From an uncultured Eubacteriales bacterium (GTDB lineage Bacteria > Bacillota > Clostridia > Christensenellales > CAG-138): a DNA stretch of 38,978 nucleotides. The translations under genes and the position numbers were made by a program. The notes beneath the pieces were generated by a model. That model did no database searches, was not told the DNA's origin, and worked only from the letters and a program-made list of their open reading frames with translations. Positions 1 through 8,746 of this stretch are shown piece after piece. Position 1 is the first letter of the stretch. Every line of letters begins with the position of its first letter. The stretch lies in the NCBI GenBank assembly GCA_900318745.1, contig ONMC01000002.1, positions 1 through 38,978 on the forward strand. Direction: 5' to 3'.

Positions 1-1
1 A

Positions 2-424
2 GAGGTCATCATCCTGCAGGATCTTCCGGCATTGACCGGAGAGCGCAGGCTCCAGCAGGTGCTCGAATCGCGCAAAAACGTGCGCGTGCTGACGAATCTC
101 AGGATCAACCGCTTTTTGAAAAACGGCGATGCGCTCTGCGGCGTCGAGGTCGAGAACCGCACCACCGGTCAGACGCGCGAGGTCGCATGCGACGGACTGT
201 TCGTGGCGATCGGACTGATCCCCGAAAACGAGCCGTTCAAGGATCTTGCGAAGCTCAACGGCTATGGCTACTTCGACGTTGACGAGCAGTGCGTCACGGA
301 AACGCCGGGCGTTTTCGTTGCAGGCGACTGCCGCAGCAAGAACGTGCGCCAGCTCACCACCGCCGTTGCGGACGGCGCGACCGCGGCGCTCGCCGCCTGC
401 CGCTATCTCAACGAGCGCAAATAA
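2..424 (+). CDS. trxB: Thioredoxin reductase, C-terminal part (cut by window start)
   Basis: This is the 3' end of a gene that enters from the left; the reading frame is open from base 2, so the TTG at 32 is internal. The visible 140 residues are the second half of a thioredoxin-reductase-like flavoprotein: the end of the NADPH domain and the closing FAD domain, with the family signature VFVAGDCRSK followed by RQLTTAVADGATAA, which binds the FAD pyrophosphate and ribityl part. The redox CxxC lies upstream and cannot be seen, so a related FAD/NAD-dependent reductase without the disulfide is possible. The family passes electrons from NADPH to thioredoxin in the cytoplasm. A clear intrinsic terminator follows the stop by 15 bases, so this is the last gene of its unit. 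Confidence 0.85.
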   Translation, partial: EVIILQDLPALTGERRLQQVLESRKNVRVLTNLRINRFLKNGDALCGVEVENRTTGQTREVACDGLFVAIGLIPENEPFKDLAKLNGYGYFDVDEQCVTETPGVFVAGDCRSKNVRQLTTAVADGATAALAACRYLNERK

Positions 425-439
425 TCAACCGTATCGACC

Positions 440-468
440 GAGAACTCCAACTGCGGAGTTCTCTTTTT
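440..468 (+). terminator. Intrinsic terminator after trxB
   Basis: A perfect 9-bp stem (GAGAACTCC with GGAGTTCTC), a 6-nt loop and a run of five T. It closes the thioredoxin reductase transcript. Confidence 0.9.
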
Positions 469-557
469 CGCTGTACGACGCGTACGGATACGAAAAGCCG
501 GAACGTCTGATCGGCTGAGAAATCGGAAATTATCCCGAAAAGAGCGACGGATTTCTC

Positions 558-586
558 TTGCGATCGTGTGCTGGGCGTGATAAAAT
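558..586 (+). promoter_or_regulatory. Sigma-A-like promoter for the caspase-domain gene
   Basis: TTGCGA at 558-563 and TAAAAT at 581-586 with a 17-bp spacer. It lies about 60 bases before the likely ATG at 648 and just after the trxB terminator. The TTGCGA -35 recurs before guaB and before the aldo/keto reductase at the right end. Confidence 0.6.
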
Positions 587-647
587 AAAATGACAAGCCG
601 GTCGATCCGGTCGGTTGGGTTTGCAGAAGAAGGAGGAAACTGTCGAA

Positions 648-3389
648 ATGAGAGCAAGGAGATTTCTTGCATGGGGCGTCACGATCGTGATGCTGCTGAT
701 GTCGTTTGCGATGCCCGCGCCGCTGAGCGCGATCCGCGGGGCGGAAGCGGCGACGCTGAACTATCACTATAATGTCAATCAGGCGATCAGCAAAGCATCG
801 AGTCTGCTGGATCAGGCATCGTCGAGCGGCTGGGGCGGCGCGACCTATGTTTCCGCCGTGTTGCGTGCGGGCGGACTGACCAACGTGAAGCAGAGCGGCG
901 CCGGCGACCTTTTGGACTATCTGAACACGTCGTCCAATTTCGGTGCGTCGATCGGAAAGGTGGTCGTCAATCCCACCGGAAGCGATCTGCACAAGGGCGA
1001 CGTTCTGACGGTCGTCTGCTATAAGGGCGGCAGTTCCTCGAATTACAGCAACGGTCATTCCAAAGGTTCCGGAAAGTATTACGGACTGCAGAATATGATC
1101 GTGTCGGAAGTCGTGTCGAATACACAGGTGAAGTATTATCAGGCGAATTCCGCTCGATACAACAGCACGCTCACCCTGTCCTCTCACGCCAAGAATTTCA
1201 CGTGCAGCAAATGCGGCAATAATACATATGTGAAGCTGGTCGCATTCTGCTTCAACGATTCGGTCAAGCAGTATCCGATAACCGTTACGTTCTCCGCAAA
1301 CGGCGGTTCGGTCTCTACGGAAACCAAGAGCGTTTCGTACGGAGCGACGTACGGCACACTGCCGACCCCGACCCGTTCGGGCTATACGTTCGAAGGATGG
1401 TATACCGCAGCCGAGGGCGGCTCCAACGTCTCTTCGTTGACCAAGGTCACACAGACGGGCGCGCATACGCTGTATGCACATTGGAAGCTCACTCTGGCCA
1501 TCACCTCGAATCCGTCAAACGTCACGGTAACCGAGGGGCAGACGGTGACCTTCAAGGTGACGGCGTCCGGCGCAACGTCCTATCAGTGGCAGTATCAGAA
1601 ACCGGGCGAAACCGCATGGAACAACGTGCAGAAGAACGGCACGTCCGCAACGTATTCCTTTACTACGGAAGCGCGTCACAACGGCTTTTTGCTTCGCTGC
1701 AAAGCAAGCAACGCATCGGCGTCGGTTTACAGTACGTCCGCCGCGCTGACCGTAAACACCAAGCCGGTGATCACCTCGCAGCCGGCGGCTGTAACGGCCG
1801 GCGTCGGATCGAAGGTGACGTTCAAGGTCACGGCGACGGGCGCGACGTCCTATCAGTGGCAGTATCAGAAACCGGGCGAAACCACCTGGAACAACGTGCA
1901 GTCGAACGGCACGTCCGCAACGTATTCCTTTACTACGGAAGCGCGTCACAACGGCTTTTTGCTTCGCTGCAAAGTAAGCAACGCATCGGCGTCGGTTTAC
2001 AGTACGTCCGCCGCGCTGACCGTAAACAGCAAGCCGGTGATCACCTCGCAGCCGGCGTCTGTAACGGCCGGCGTCGGATCGAAGGTGACATTCAAGGTCA
2101 CGGCGACGGGCGCGACGTCCTATCGCTGGCAGTATCAGAAGACGGGCGAAACCACCTGGAACAACGTACAGTCGAACGGCACGTCCGCAACGTACACGCT
2201 GACGGCGGAAAGCCGTCATAACGGCTATGTATTCCGCTGCAGAGTCACGAATGCGGCAGGCAACAGCTACAGTTCAACGGCTAAGCTGACGCTCATCAGC
2301 AAGCCGGTGATCACCTCGCAGCCCACAGACGTCGTCGTAGATGTGGGACAAAGCGCAACGTTCAAAGTCGCGGCGACGGGCGCAACGTCCTATCGCTGGC
2401 AGTACCGGAAACCGGGCGAAACCACCTGGAACAACGTACAGTCGAACGGCACGTCCGCAACGTACACGCTGATAACGGAAGCGCGGCACAGAGGGTATTC
2501 GATTCGCTGCAGGGTGACCAATTCCGCCGGCAGCACATACTCTTCGGCCGTTACCTTGACCGTAAGGCGGTATGTCGCGCTGCTGATCGGCAACGGTTCC
2601 GGATACACCTATCAAAGCACGTTGAGCGGACCGGCTGCCGATGTTGCCGTGATGAAGACCGCGCTGAAGAATCTGTCGCCTGCTTACGAAGTCACCGTCA
2701 AGGAGAATCTGACGGCGGATCAGATGGTCAGCGCGATCAAGAGTACCTTCGCGGGAACGACGGCAAACGACGTCTGCCTGTTCTATTACAGCGGACACGG
2801 AGATAACCGTGAGAGCTCAACCGCCGGCGCGCTGCTCGGTATTACAAGTGACGGATGGGGCGACATGCTGACGCCGAGCACTCTGGCGTCCACGCTGAAA
2901 ACCGCATGCGGCGGCAAGGTGATCGTGCTGCTGGACAGCTGCGGCAGCGGCGCCGCGATCTATCAAAAAGGCATGGCGGCAGAGGAAGAAGCCGATCCGG
3001 AAACGTTCACCTCGGCGGTGATCGAAGCCTTCGGCGAGCAGGATGCGCTTGAAATGAGCGGAAGCGAAACCAGAACGGGCGAGCTGCGCAACAGCAAGTT
3101 CTATGTTCTTGCAGCATGTGAGTACGGCGATACGTCATCGGAACTGTACTCTTACAGCATGGGTTCGTTCGGATTGTTCACGTATTGCCTTGCAGATGCA
3201 ATGGGCTGCTCCTATCCGAACGGAACGTACGGCGGCACATTCAAAGGCGATGCCAACGGAAACAAAGCGCTGACGCTCGGAGAGACATATAACTATATCT
3301 GCAACAACATCAAAAAGGTATACAGCAGCGCCACTCAGGTCACGCAGATGTACGGCAGTACATCCTACGTGCTGTTCCGCCGCAGATGA
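648..3389 (+). CDS. Secreted caspase-like (peptidase C14) protein with Ig-like repeats
   Basis: The protein has 913 residues from the ATG at 648, chosen because AAGGAGG lies 11 bases upstream; an in-frame TTG at 615 has no such site. Residues 1-34 are a signal peptide (basic start, hydrophobic core, Ala-rich cleavage region). Residues 38-208 resemble an amidase/CHAP-like fold ([10 protein letters not shown], then a GHSKGSG His region), but Gly64 sits where the catalytic Cys is expected. Residues 209-279 are a Listeria-Bacteroides (Flg_new) repeat ending in YAHW. Residues 284-640 are four Ig-like domains of exactly 90 residues. Residues 640-913 are a C14 caspase-like domain with the His717/Cys765 dyad in YYSGHGDN and LLDSCGSG. 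The caspase domain looks intact, so a secreted Arg/Lys- or Asp-specific protease is plausible; the substrate is unknown. There is no sortase motif or C-terminal membrane anchor. Confidence 0.85.
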   Translation: MRARRFLAWGVTIVMLLMSFAMPAPLSAIRGAEAATLNYHYNVNQAISKASSLLDQASSSGWGGATYVSAVLRAGGLTNVKQSGAGDLLDYLNTSSNFGASIGKVVVNPTGSDLHKGDVLTVVCYKGGSSSNYSNGHSKGSGKYYGLQNMIVSEVVSNTQVKYYQANSARYNSTLTLSSHAKNFTCSKCGNNTYVKLVAFCFNDSVKQYPITVTFSANGGSVSTETKSVSYGATYGTLPTPTRSGYTFEGWYTAAEGGSNVSSLTKVTQTGAHTLYAHWKLTLAITSNPSNVTVTEGQTVTFKVTASGATSYQWQYQKPGETAWNNVQKNGTSATYSFTTEARHNGFLLRCKASNASASVYSTSAALTVNTKPVITSQPAAVTAGVGSKVTFKVTATGATSYQWQYQKPGETTWNNVQSNGTSATYSFTTEARHNGFLLRCKVSNASASVYSTSAALTVNSKPVITSQPASVTAGVGSKVTFKVTATGATSYRWQYQKTGETTWNNVQSNGTSATYTLTAESRHNGYVFRCRVTNAAGNSYSSTAKLTLISKPVITSQPTDVVVDVGQSATFKVAATGATSYRWQYRKPGETTWNNVQSNGTSATYTLITEARHRGYSIRCRVTNSAGSTYSSAVTLTVRRYVALLIGNGSGYTYQSTLSGPAADVAVMKTALKNLSPAYEVTVKENLTADQMVSAIKSTFAGTTANDVCLFYYSGHGDNRESSTAGALLGITSDGWGDMLTPSTLASTLKTACGGKVIVLLDSCGSGAAIYQKGMAAEEEADPETFTSAVIEAFGEQDALEMSGSETRTGELRNSKFYVLAACEYGDTSSELYSYSMGSFGLFTYCLADAMGCSYPNGTYGGTFKGDANGNKALTLGETYNYICNNIKKVYSSATQVTQMYGSTSYVLFRRR
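1500..2579 (+). repeat. Four in-frame 270-bp tandem repeats (Ig-like domains)
   Basis: Units start at 1500, 1770, 2040 and 2310, each exactly 270 bp (90 codons), and each begins with an ATCACCTCG-type block and carries a [13 protein letters not shown] core. Long stretches of units 1-3 are identical at DNA level, which points to recent duplication or gene conversion. The fourth unit is the most diverged and runs into the caspase domain. Confidence 0.9.
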
Positions 3390-3425
3390 TCGAAAAGCAG
3401 AGAACACGAAAAAACGCAAATCAGC

Positions 3426-3454
3426 AAGGGACCGCAGGTGCTGCGGTCCCTTTT
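3426..3454 (+). terminator. Intrinsic terminator after the caspase-domain gene
   Basis: A perfect 10-bp stem (GGGACCGCAG with CTGCGGTCCC), a GTG loop and TTTT. It lies 37 bases after the stop. Confidence 0.9.
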
Positions 3455-3497
3455 GCATACAGCGGAACACGATCGGATCGAACAGATCGTTTTTTCA

Positions 3498-3526
3498 TTG
3501 CATAATACGGCGGAATACGGTATACT
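3498..3526 (+). promoter_or_regulatory. Sigma-A-like promoter for the acyltransferase gene
   Basis: TTGCAT at 3498-3503, a 17-bp spacer and TATACT at 3521-3526, ending 23 bases before the ATG at 3550. The predicted leader is very short and contains the AAAGGGG ribosome binding site. Confidence 0.7.
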
Positions 3527-3549
3527 GAAATGCGGAAAGGGGTGGGGCG

Positions 3550-4824
3550 ATGGATCAGACAAAGCATGCGCGGTTCGACATGACGAAACAGCCGTATCGC
3601 ACGGCATGGTATTTAAGACCGCTGACATATCTTCTGAGTGCGCCGGATGTCAGAAAGCATCGGGCGATCATCCGCAAAACGCGTGCGGAAGGGCTGAAGC
3701 CGCCGTATGTGCTGCTTTGCAATCACAACGCATTTCTGGATTTCAAGGTGGCGACCAAGGCGATCTATCCGGACCGCGCGAACTACATCGTCGCGATCGA
3801 CGGGTTCATCGGACGCGAAGGGCTTTTGCGGCGCGTCGGCTGCATCTGCAAGCGCAAGTTTACCGAGGATCTGATCCTGATCCGGCAGATGAAGCGCGTC
3901 ATTCGAAACGGCGACGTGCTTGTCATCTATCCCGAAGCACGCTATTCGCTGTGCGGCACAACGGCGGTTCTGCCGAGCTCGCTCGGAAAGCTGTGCAAGC
4001 TCCTCGGCGTTCCGGTCGTGACGCTGATCTGCCACGGGCATCACATCGATTCTCCATTCTGGAATCTGCATCCGAGAGGCGTACGCCCCACCGAAGCCGA
4101 ATTTACCGTGCAGTACACCGCCGACGAGCTGAAGACGGCGAGCGCGGACGAGATCAACGCGCGGCTGGTCGAGGCGTTTCAATATGACGAGTATGCGTGG
4201 CAGAAGCAGCGCGGCATCCGTGTGACCTATGAAAAGCGCGCGGAAGGGCTTCATAAGGTGCTGTATCAGTGCCCGGCGTGCAGGACCGAGTTTCGCATGG
4301 CAAGCGAGGGCGCGACGCTGTTCTGCAAGGCGTGCGGCAAGCGATGGCACTATTCCGAACTCGGCGAGCTGAAAGCGGAACAGGGGGAAACGGAGTTTTC
4401 GCATATTCCGGACTGGTATGAGTGGGAACGGTCGAACGTCCGCGCCGAGGTCGAGGCTGGCACGTATTCGAGCGGTCCGCTGCCGGTGACGGTGCGGTCG
4501 CTGCCGAATGCGAAGCGCTTCATCCTGCTCGGCGAAGGGACGCTGCGCCACGACATGACCGGCTTCCATGTGAGCGGCACGGACGGCGACGGCGATCCGT
4601 TCGCGATGGAAAAGAGCGTGCCGTCGATGTACTCCTGTCATATCGAATACGAGTATCTCGGCAAGTTCGGCGACTGCGTGGACCTCAACACGCTCGAGGA
4701 CACGTGGTACATCTATCCGCACGGCGAGGACTTCGCCGTTACAAAGATGGCGCTTGCGACCGAGGAACTGTATTACGCATTCCGCAGAAACGAAGGCAAG
4801 CCCTGCAAACCGGGACTTGCATAA
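3550..4824 (+). CDS. PlsC-type acyltransferase with C-terminal zinc ribbon
   Basis: A 424-residue protein. The N-terminal half is a glycerolphosphate acyltransferase fold: the HX4D catalytic motif is His59-Asp64 (NHNAFLD), and YPEARYS at 127-133 stands where phosphate-binding FPEGTRS is usual. The family transfers an acyl chain to lysophosphatidic acid or a similar acceptor at the inner face of the membrane. After the catalytic half comes a zinc ribbon, Cys241-x2-Cys244 and Cys259-x2-Cys262, then about 150 residues I do not recognise. Usual PlsC enzymes have about 200-250 residues, so this is a long variant; the substrate could be a lipid other than lysophosphatidate. AAAGGGG lies before the ATG. 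It has its own promoter and appears to start a unit continuing to the flavoprotein and HD genes. Confidence 0.8.
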   Translation: MDQTKHARFDMTKQPYRTAWYLRPLTYLLSAPDVRKHRAIIRKTRAEGLKPPYVLLCNHNAFLDFKVATKAIYPDRANYIVAIDGFIGREGLLRRVGCICKRKFTEDLILIRQMKRVIRNGDVLVIYPEARYSLCGTTAVLPSSLGKLCKLLGVPVVTLICHGHHIDSPFWNLHPRGVRPTEAEFTVQYTADELKTASADEINARLVEAFQYDEYAWQKQRGIRVTYEKRAEGLHKVLYQCPACRTEFRMASEGATLFCKACGKRWHYSELGELKAEQGETEFSHIPDWYEWERSNVRAEVEAGTYSSGPLPVTVRSLPNAKRFILLGEGTLRHDMTGFHVSGTDGDGDPFAMEKSVPSMYSCHIEYEYLGKFGDCVDLNTLEDTWYIYPHGEDFAVTKMALATEELYYAFRRNEGKPCKPGLA

Positions 4825-4838
4825 GGGTAAGCCGGACG

Positions 4839-4925
4839 GTCATCCTGAGGCAAAGCCGAAGGATCCCGGAACGGATACGCATAGGAGCATTCAGAGATTC
4901 TTCGTCGCTGCGCTCCTCAGAATGA
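4839..4925. repeat. Palindromic intergenic repeat (GTCATYCTGAGG family)
   Basis: The left arm begins GTCATCCTGAGG and ends CGAAGGATC; the right arm, read on the other strand, begins GTCATTCTGAGG and ends CGAAGAATC. The arms can fold into a long imperfect hairpin. Similar GTCATTCTGAG-type palindromic units are dispersed in intergenic regions of many bacterial genomes. Here it fills the gap between the acyltransferase and flavoprotein genes. Confidence 0.65.
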
Positions 4926-4972
4926 CAATGGAGAAAAGGATTCTCAGAACAGCGACTTAAGAGGGAGAGCAC

Positions 4973-6340
4973 ATGCACATTCTGGTTTTGAACGGCTCGC
5001 CGAAGGGCGAAAACAGCATTACGCTGCAAACAGTACGATATCTTGAAAAGCGGTTCGCGGATCGCACAGACGTTTCCTTTTCGGTCCTGCACGTCGGACA
5101 GCGGATCAAAAACATCGAAAAGGACTTCGATCAAGCGGAGAAAGAGCTGAAAAACGCGGATCTGCTGTTGTTCTGCTATCCGGTTTATACTTTTTTGGTT
5201 CCGTCACAGCTGCACCGGTTCATCGAGCTCATCAAGGAGCGTGGCACGGACCTTTCGGGAAAGTTCGCGGCGCAGATCACGACCTCGCTGCATTTCTACG
5301 ACGTCACGGCGCACCGGTTTATCCGTGACAACTGCGACGATCTGGGTTTACGGTATCTTTGCGGGCTCTCCGCGGATATGGAGGACCTTTTAAAGCCCGA
5401 AGGACGCAAACAGGCGGAGGACTTCTTCGAACATCTGCTCTGGTGCGCGCAGAACGGAATCGCCGAACGACCGCTCTATCCGGTGCTTTGCGGACAAACG
5501 CCGTTTCATCCCGCGCCGATGAAAGCGGCGGAAGGGAAAGCGCCGCGGACGCAAGGCAAGGGCAGAATCGCGATCGTTGCGGACCTCGGAAGCGAGGCGC
5601 TTTCGGAAATGGTCGGGCGCTTCCGCGCCGTTTCCGGGTGTCAGACGGAGTTGATCGATCTCAACGCGTTCCCGTTTGCGGGCGGCTGCCTCGGCTGCTT
5701 CCGGTGCGCGGCGGACGGCACGTGCATCTATAAAGACGGCTTCGACCGCTTTTTGCGCGAGCGCATCCAGAGCGCGGACGCGATCGTGTACGCATTCTCA
5801 ATCCGGGACCATTCGATGGGCTCCCGTATGAAGCTGTTCGACGACCGGCAGTTCTGCAACGGGCACCGCACGGTGACGATGGGAAAACCGGTCGGGTATC
5901 TGATCGACGGCGCGTATGATGCGGAACCGAACCTTCGCATGCTGATTGAATCGCGTGCGGAGGTCGGCGGCAACTTCCTTGCAGGCGTCGCGACGAACGA
6001 AACGAATCCCGCGGCGGAGATCGAAGCGCTTTCGAAAAAGCTCGACTACGCGATCGAACGGGATTACCAGCAGCCCAGAACGTTTTACGGCGTCGGCGGC
6101 ATGAAGGTCTTCCGCGATCTCATCTGGCAGATGCAGGGACTGATGCGCGAGGACCATCGGTTTTATAAAAAGCACGGCTTCTATGATTTTCCGCAAAAGC
6201 GCCGGGGCCGCATGATCGGCATGTATCTGGTCGGCGCGATGATGCGCAGCAAGCGGATTCAGAAGAAAATCGGGAACAAGATGACCGAAGGCATGCTGAT
6301 GCCCTATCAAAAGGTTCTGGACGAAGCGTCGAAGAAATGA
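4973..6340 (+). CDS. Two-domain flavodoxin-fold protein, second half iron-sulfur flavoprotein-like
   Basis: A 455-residue protein with two flavodoxin-like halves. The first opens with the FMN phosphate loop NGSPKGENS (residues 7-15) typical of NADPH-dependent FMN reductases. The second begins near residue 196 (GRIAIVADLGS) and carries a compact Cys motif, Cys239-x2-Cys242-x2-Cys245-x5-Cys251, which matches the CX2CX2CX4-7C pattern of iron-sulfur flavoproteins and suggests one 4Fe-4S cluster beside FMN. This family does electron transfer in anaerobes; the redox partner is unknown. A GAGGGAGAG site precedes the ATG. The stop overlaps a possible ATG of the next gene (ATGA at 6337). The double-domain layout and the use of only one Cys motif are notable. 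Confidence 0.75.
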   Translation: MHILVLNGSPKGENSITLQTVRYLEKRFADRTDVSFSVLHVGQRIKNIEKDFDQAEKELKNADLLLFCYPVYTFLVPSQLHRFIELIKERGTDLSGKFAAQITTSLHFYDVTAHRFIRDNCDDLGLRYLCGLSADMEDLLKPEGRKQAEDFFEHLLWCAQNGIAERPLYPVLCGQTPFHPAPMKAAEGKAPRTQGKGRIAIVADLGSEALSEMVGRFRAVSGCQTELIDLNAFPFAGGCLGCFRCAADGTCIYKDGFDRFLRERIQSADAIVYAFSIRDHSMGSRMKLFDDRQFCNGHRTVTMGKPVGYLIDGAYDAEPNLRMLIESRAEVGGNFLAGVATNETNPAAEIEALSKKLDYAIERDYQQPRTFYGVGGMKVFRDLIWQMQGLMREDHRFYKKHGFYDFPQKRRGRMIGMYLVGAMMRSKRIQKKIGNKMTEGMLMPYQKVLDEASKK

Positions 6341-6384
6341 TCGGCGCGGATGATGCAAAGAACGGAAAGGATGGATGCAGAAAG

Positions 6385-6948
6385 ATGGATGCACGAACTT
6401 TTTTGGACATTCTGCACGTTGCGGAGCGGTTGAAGGATACGCCGCGGCACTGCACCACGTCGAAGGGACGCATCGAAAGCGTCGCCGAGCACAGCTGGCG
6501 CATTGCGCTGATGGCGTTTTTGCTGCGCGGAGAGTTTCCCGATCTCGATATGGACCGGGTGACGGCGATGTGCCTGATCCACGATCTCGGCGAATGCTTC
6601 ACCGGCGACATTCCCACGTTCAACAAGACGGCGACGGATGAAAAAACCGAGGACCGGCTCCTCGACGAGTGGGTCCGCACACTGCCCGATCCCGTGAGAG
6701 ACGAGATGCTCGCGCTGTATGCCGAGATGAACGCGCAGAAAACGCCGGAAGCGCGGGTCTATAAATCGCTCGACAAGCTCGAAGCGGTGATCCAGCACAA
6801 CGAATCGCCGATCTCCACATGGGCGCCGAACGAGTATGAGCTGAACAAAACGTATGCGTTCGACACGGTCGCGTTTTCCGAATGGCTCACGACGCTGCGC
6901 CGCGAGATCCTTGCGGACACGCTGAAAAAGATCGAGGAAGGAAACTGA
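6385..6948 (+). CDS. HD-domain hydrolase, YfbR-like (likely 5'-nucleotidase)
   Basis: 187 residues from the ATG at 6385, where the family-like start MDARTFLDILHVAERLKDTPRH begins; an in-frame ATG at 6337 overlapping the previous stop would add 16 residues and is the alternative. Metal ligands of the HD fold are visible: His36 (SVAEHSW), His66-Asp67 (LIHDLGE) and a later Asp in SLDKLEA. The relatives include E. coli YfbR, which removes phosphate from deoxynucleoside 5'-monophosphates in the cytoplasm, and larger oxygen-sensitive HD nucleotidases; the exact substrate is not readable. GGAAAGGA lies about 13 bases upstream. The gene faces guaB across a shared terminator. Confidence 0.8.
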   Translation: MDARTFLDILHVAERLKDTPRHCTTSKGRIESVAEHSWRIALMAFLLRGEFPDLDMDRVTAMCLIHDLGECFTGDIPTFNKTATDEKTEDRLLDEWVRTLPDPVRDEMLALYAEMNAQKTPEARVYKSLDKLEAVIQHNESPISTWAPNEYELNKTYAFDTVAFSEWLTTLRREILADTLKKIEEGN

Positions 6949-7000
6949 ACAATCTGTAGGGGGCGACGTCCCCGGCGCCCCGCAATCGCATCGCATGAAA

Positions 7001-7028
7001 AAGAGCCGATCAACGGATCGGCTCTTTT
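7001..7028. terminator. Bidirectional terminator between the HD gene and guaB
   Basis: A perfect 9-bp stem (GAGCCGATC with GATCGGCTC), an AACG loop, TTTT on the + side and AAAAA before the stem, which reads as a U-run on the minus strand. It can end both converging transcripts. Confidence 0.9.
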
Positions 7029-7058
7029 GTGTTCTCTTTGCTTTGCTGTGCGGATCGG

Positions 7059-8567
7059 TCAGGAGCGGAAGGTCTCGGACGTGTTCTTGCGAATGACGTC
7101 GTGCGCGCCGCCTTCCACGATACTGGTCGCGGAGACCAGCGTGAGCTTCGCCTTTTGCTGGAAGTCCGGGATCGTCAGGGCACCGCAGTTACACATCGTG
7201 GATTTCACCTTGGAAAGCGTCAGCGCAACGTTGTCGCGCAAGCTGCCCGCATACGGCACATAGGAGTCCACGCCCTCTTCAAACGACAGCTTTTTGTCGC
7301 CGCCGAGATCGTAGCGCTGCCAGTTGCGCGCGCGGGCGGAACCCTCGCCCCAATACTCTTTATAATACGTACCGTTGATGCTGACCTTGTTGGACGGGCT
7401 TTCGTCGAAACGCGCGAAATATCTGCCGAGCATGATGAAGTCCGCGCCCATGGCAAGCGCCAGCGTGATGTGATGGTCATAGACGATGCCGCCGTCGGAG
7501 CAGACGGGCACATACACGCCGGTTTCGCGGAAGTATTCGTCGCGCGCCTTGCAGACGTCGATCAGCGCGGTCGCCTGTCCTCTGCCGATGCCTTTCGTTT
7601 CGCGCGTGATGCAGATGGAACCGCCGCCGATGCCGACCTTGACAAAGTCCGCGCCGCACTCCGCGAGGAAGCGGAAGCCGTCTCCGTCGACCACGTTGCC
7701 CGCGCCGACCTTGACCGTATCGCCGTAGCGCGAGCGGACCCACGCAAGCGTGCGCTGCTGCCACTCGGAGAAGCCCTCGGACGAGTCGATGCACAGCACG
7801 TCCGCGCCCGCTTCGACCAGCGCGGGGACGCGCGTTTCGTAATCGCGCGTGTTGATGCCCGCGCCGACGACATAGCGCTTATGTCCGTCCAGCAGCTCAT
7901 CCTGATTCTGCTTGTGCGAATCGTAATCCTTGCGGAAGACGAGGTAACAGAGCTGCCCCGCTTCGTTCACCACCGGCAGCTGATTCAGCTTGTGATCCCA
8001 GATGATATCGTTCGCTTCGCGCAGACTTGTGCCTTCCGGCGCATAGATCAGCTTTTCAAGCGGCGTCATGAAGGTGTCCACACGCGTGTCGGGCGCCATG
8101 CGGGAAACGCGGTAGTCGCGGCTGGTGACAAGACCCAAAAGCTTTCCTTCGGGTGTGCCGTCTGCGGTGACCGCCATTGTGGAATGTCCGGTCTTTTCGC
8201 GCAGCGCGATCACATCGGCGAGCGTCTGATCCGGTCTGAGGTTCGAATCGCTGCGCACAAAGCCGGCTTTATAGTCCTTGGCACGTTTGACCATCGCGGC
8301 TTCGCTCTCTATAGACTGCGAACCGAAAATGAAGCTGACGCCGCCTTCTCTGGCGAGCGCGACCGCCATGCGGTCGTCGGACACGGCCTGCATGATCGCG
8401 GATACCAGCGGGATGTTCAGCGAAAGAGCCGGCTCTTCGCCGCGGCGGTATTTCACCAACGGCGTTTTCAGCGAAACGTTCGCGGGAAGACAGTCGGAAG
8501 AGGAATATCCGGGGATCAGAAGGTACTCATTGAAAGTGCGGGAAGGTTCGGAAATAAAAGTCGCCAT
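7059..8567 (-). CDS. guaB: IMP dehydrogenase
   Basis: A 502-residue enzyme that oxidises IMP to XMP with NAD, the committed step to GMP. The active-site loop [15 protein letters not shown] holds the catalytic Cys319. Two CBS domains lie at about residues 107-225, inserted in the TIM barrel as expected. The flap region has the Arg-Tyr pair (WQRYDLGG), followed by [14 protein letters not shown]. The sequence has small differences from the classical bacterial enzyme (GIGGGS for GIGPGS and a charged [12 protein letters not shown] segment after the second CBS), as in a divergent clostridial-type group; GMP reductase is excluded by the CBS domains. The start at 8567 is chosen for the AAGGAG placed 9 bases upstream on the minus strand. 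It is monocistronic with its own promoter and terminator. Confidence 0.93.
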   Translation of the reverse strand: MATFISEPSRTFNEYLLIPGYSSSDCLPANVSLKTPLVKYRRGEEPALSLNIPLVSAIMQAVSDDRMAVALAREGGVSFIFGSQSIESEAAMVKRAKDYKAGFVRSDSNLRPDQTLADVIALREKTGHSTMAVTADGTPEGKLLGLVTSRDYRVSRMAPDTRVDTFMTPLEKLIYAPEGTSLREANDIIWDHKLNQLPVVNEAGQLCYLVFRKDYDSHKQNQDELLDGHKRYVVGAGINTRDYETRVPALVEAGADVLCIDSSEGFSEWQQRTLAWVRSRYGDTVKVGAGNVVDGDGFRFLAECGADFVKVGIGGGSICITRETKGIGRGQATALIDVCKARDEYFRETGVYVPVCSDGGIVYDHHITLALAMGADFIMLGRYFARFDESPSNKVSINGTYYKEYWGEGSARARNWQRYDLGGDKKLSFEEGVDSYVPYAGSLRDNVALTLSKVKSTMCNCGALTIPDFQQKAKLTLVSATSIVEGGAHDVIRKNTSETFRS

Positions 8568-8603
8568 ATCGGTTCGCTCCTTGCCGTAAACTGTATTTGC
8601 ATC

Positions 8604-8632
8604 AGTATAACAGAAAGCAGAGCGTTTCGCAA
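8604..8632 (-). promoter_or_regulatory. guaB promoter
   Basis: On the minus strand, TTGCGA (8632-8627), a 17-bp spacer and TATACT (8609-8604), ending 36 bases before the guaB ATG. The GGTTGCGAA context is shared with the promoter of the aldo/keto reductase near 38.9 kb. Confidence 0.75.
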
Positions 8633-8711
8633 CCGCATTGTGCCGATTCTTCCTGATAAATCGGACAAAACAATATATTTGCCCCGGAAGACGCATGGAA
8701 AAGATAGCAAG

Positions 8712-8740
8712 TTGACGAGTTGCGGGTTTCGTTGTATAAT
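8712..8740 (+). promoter_or_regulatory. Consensus-like promoter of the LCP / glycopolymer cluster
   Basis: TTGACG at 8712-8717, 17-bp spacer and a perfect TATAAT at 8735-8740. It is the strongest-looking promoter in the window and points at LCP gene A and the cluster behind it. Its start site would be near 8747, leaving a leader of about 330 nt. Confidence 0.8.
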
Positions 8741-8746
8741 GACAAT

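Noticed and set aside
1500..2579. Tandem repeats considered as a CRISPR array or satellite
   Set aside because: The repeats are 270 bp, in frame and without unique spacers; they encode Ig-like domains.
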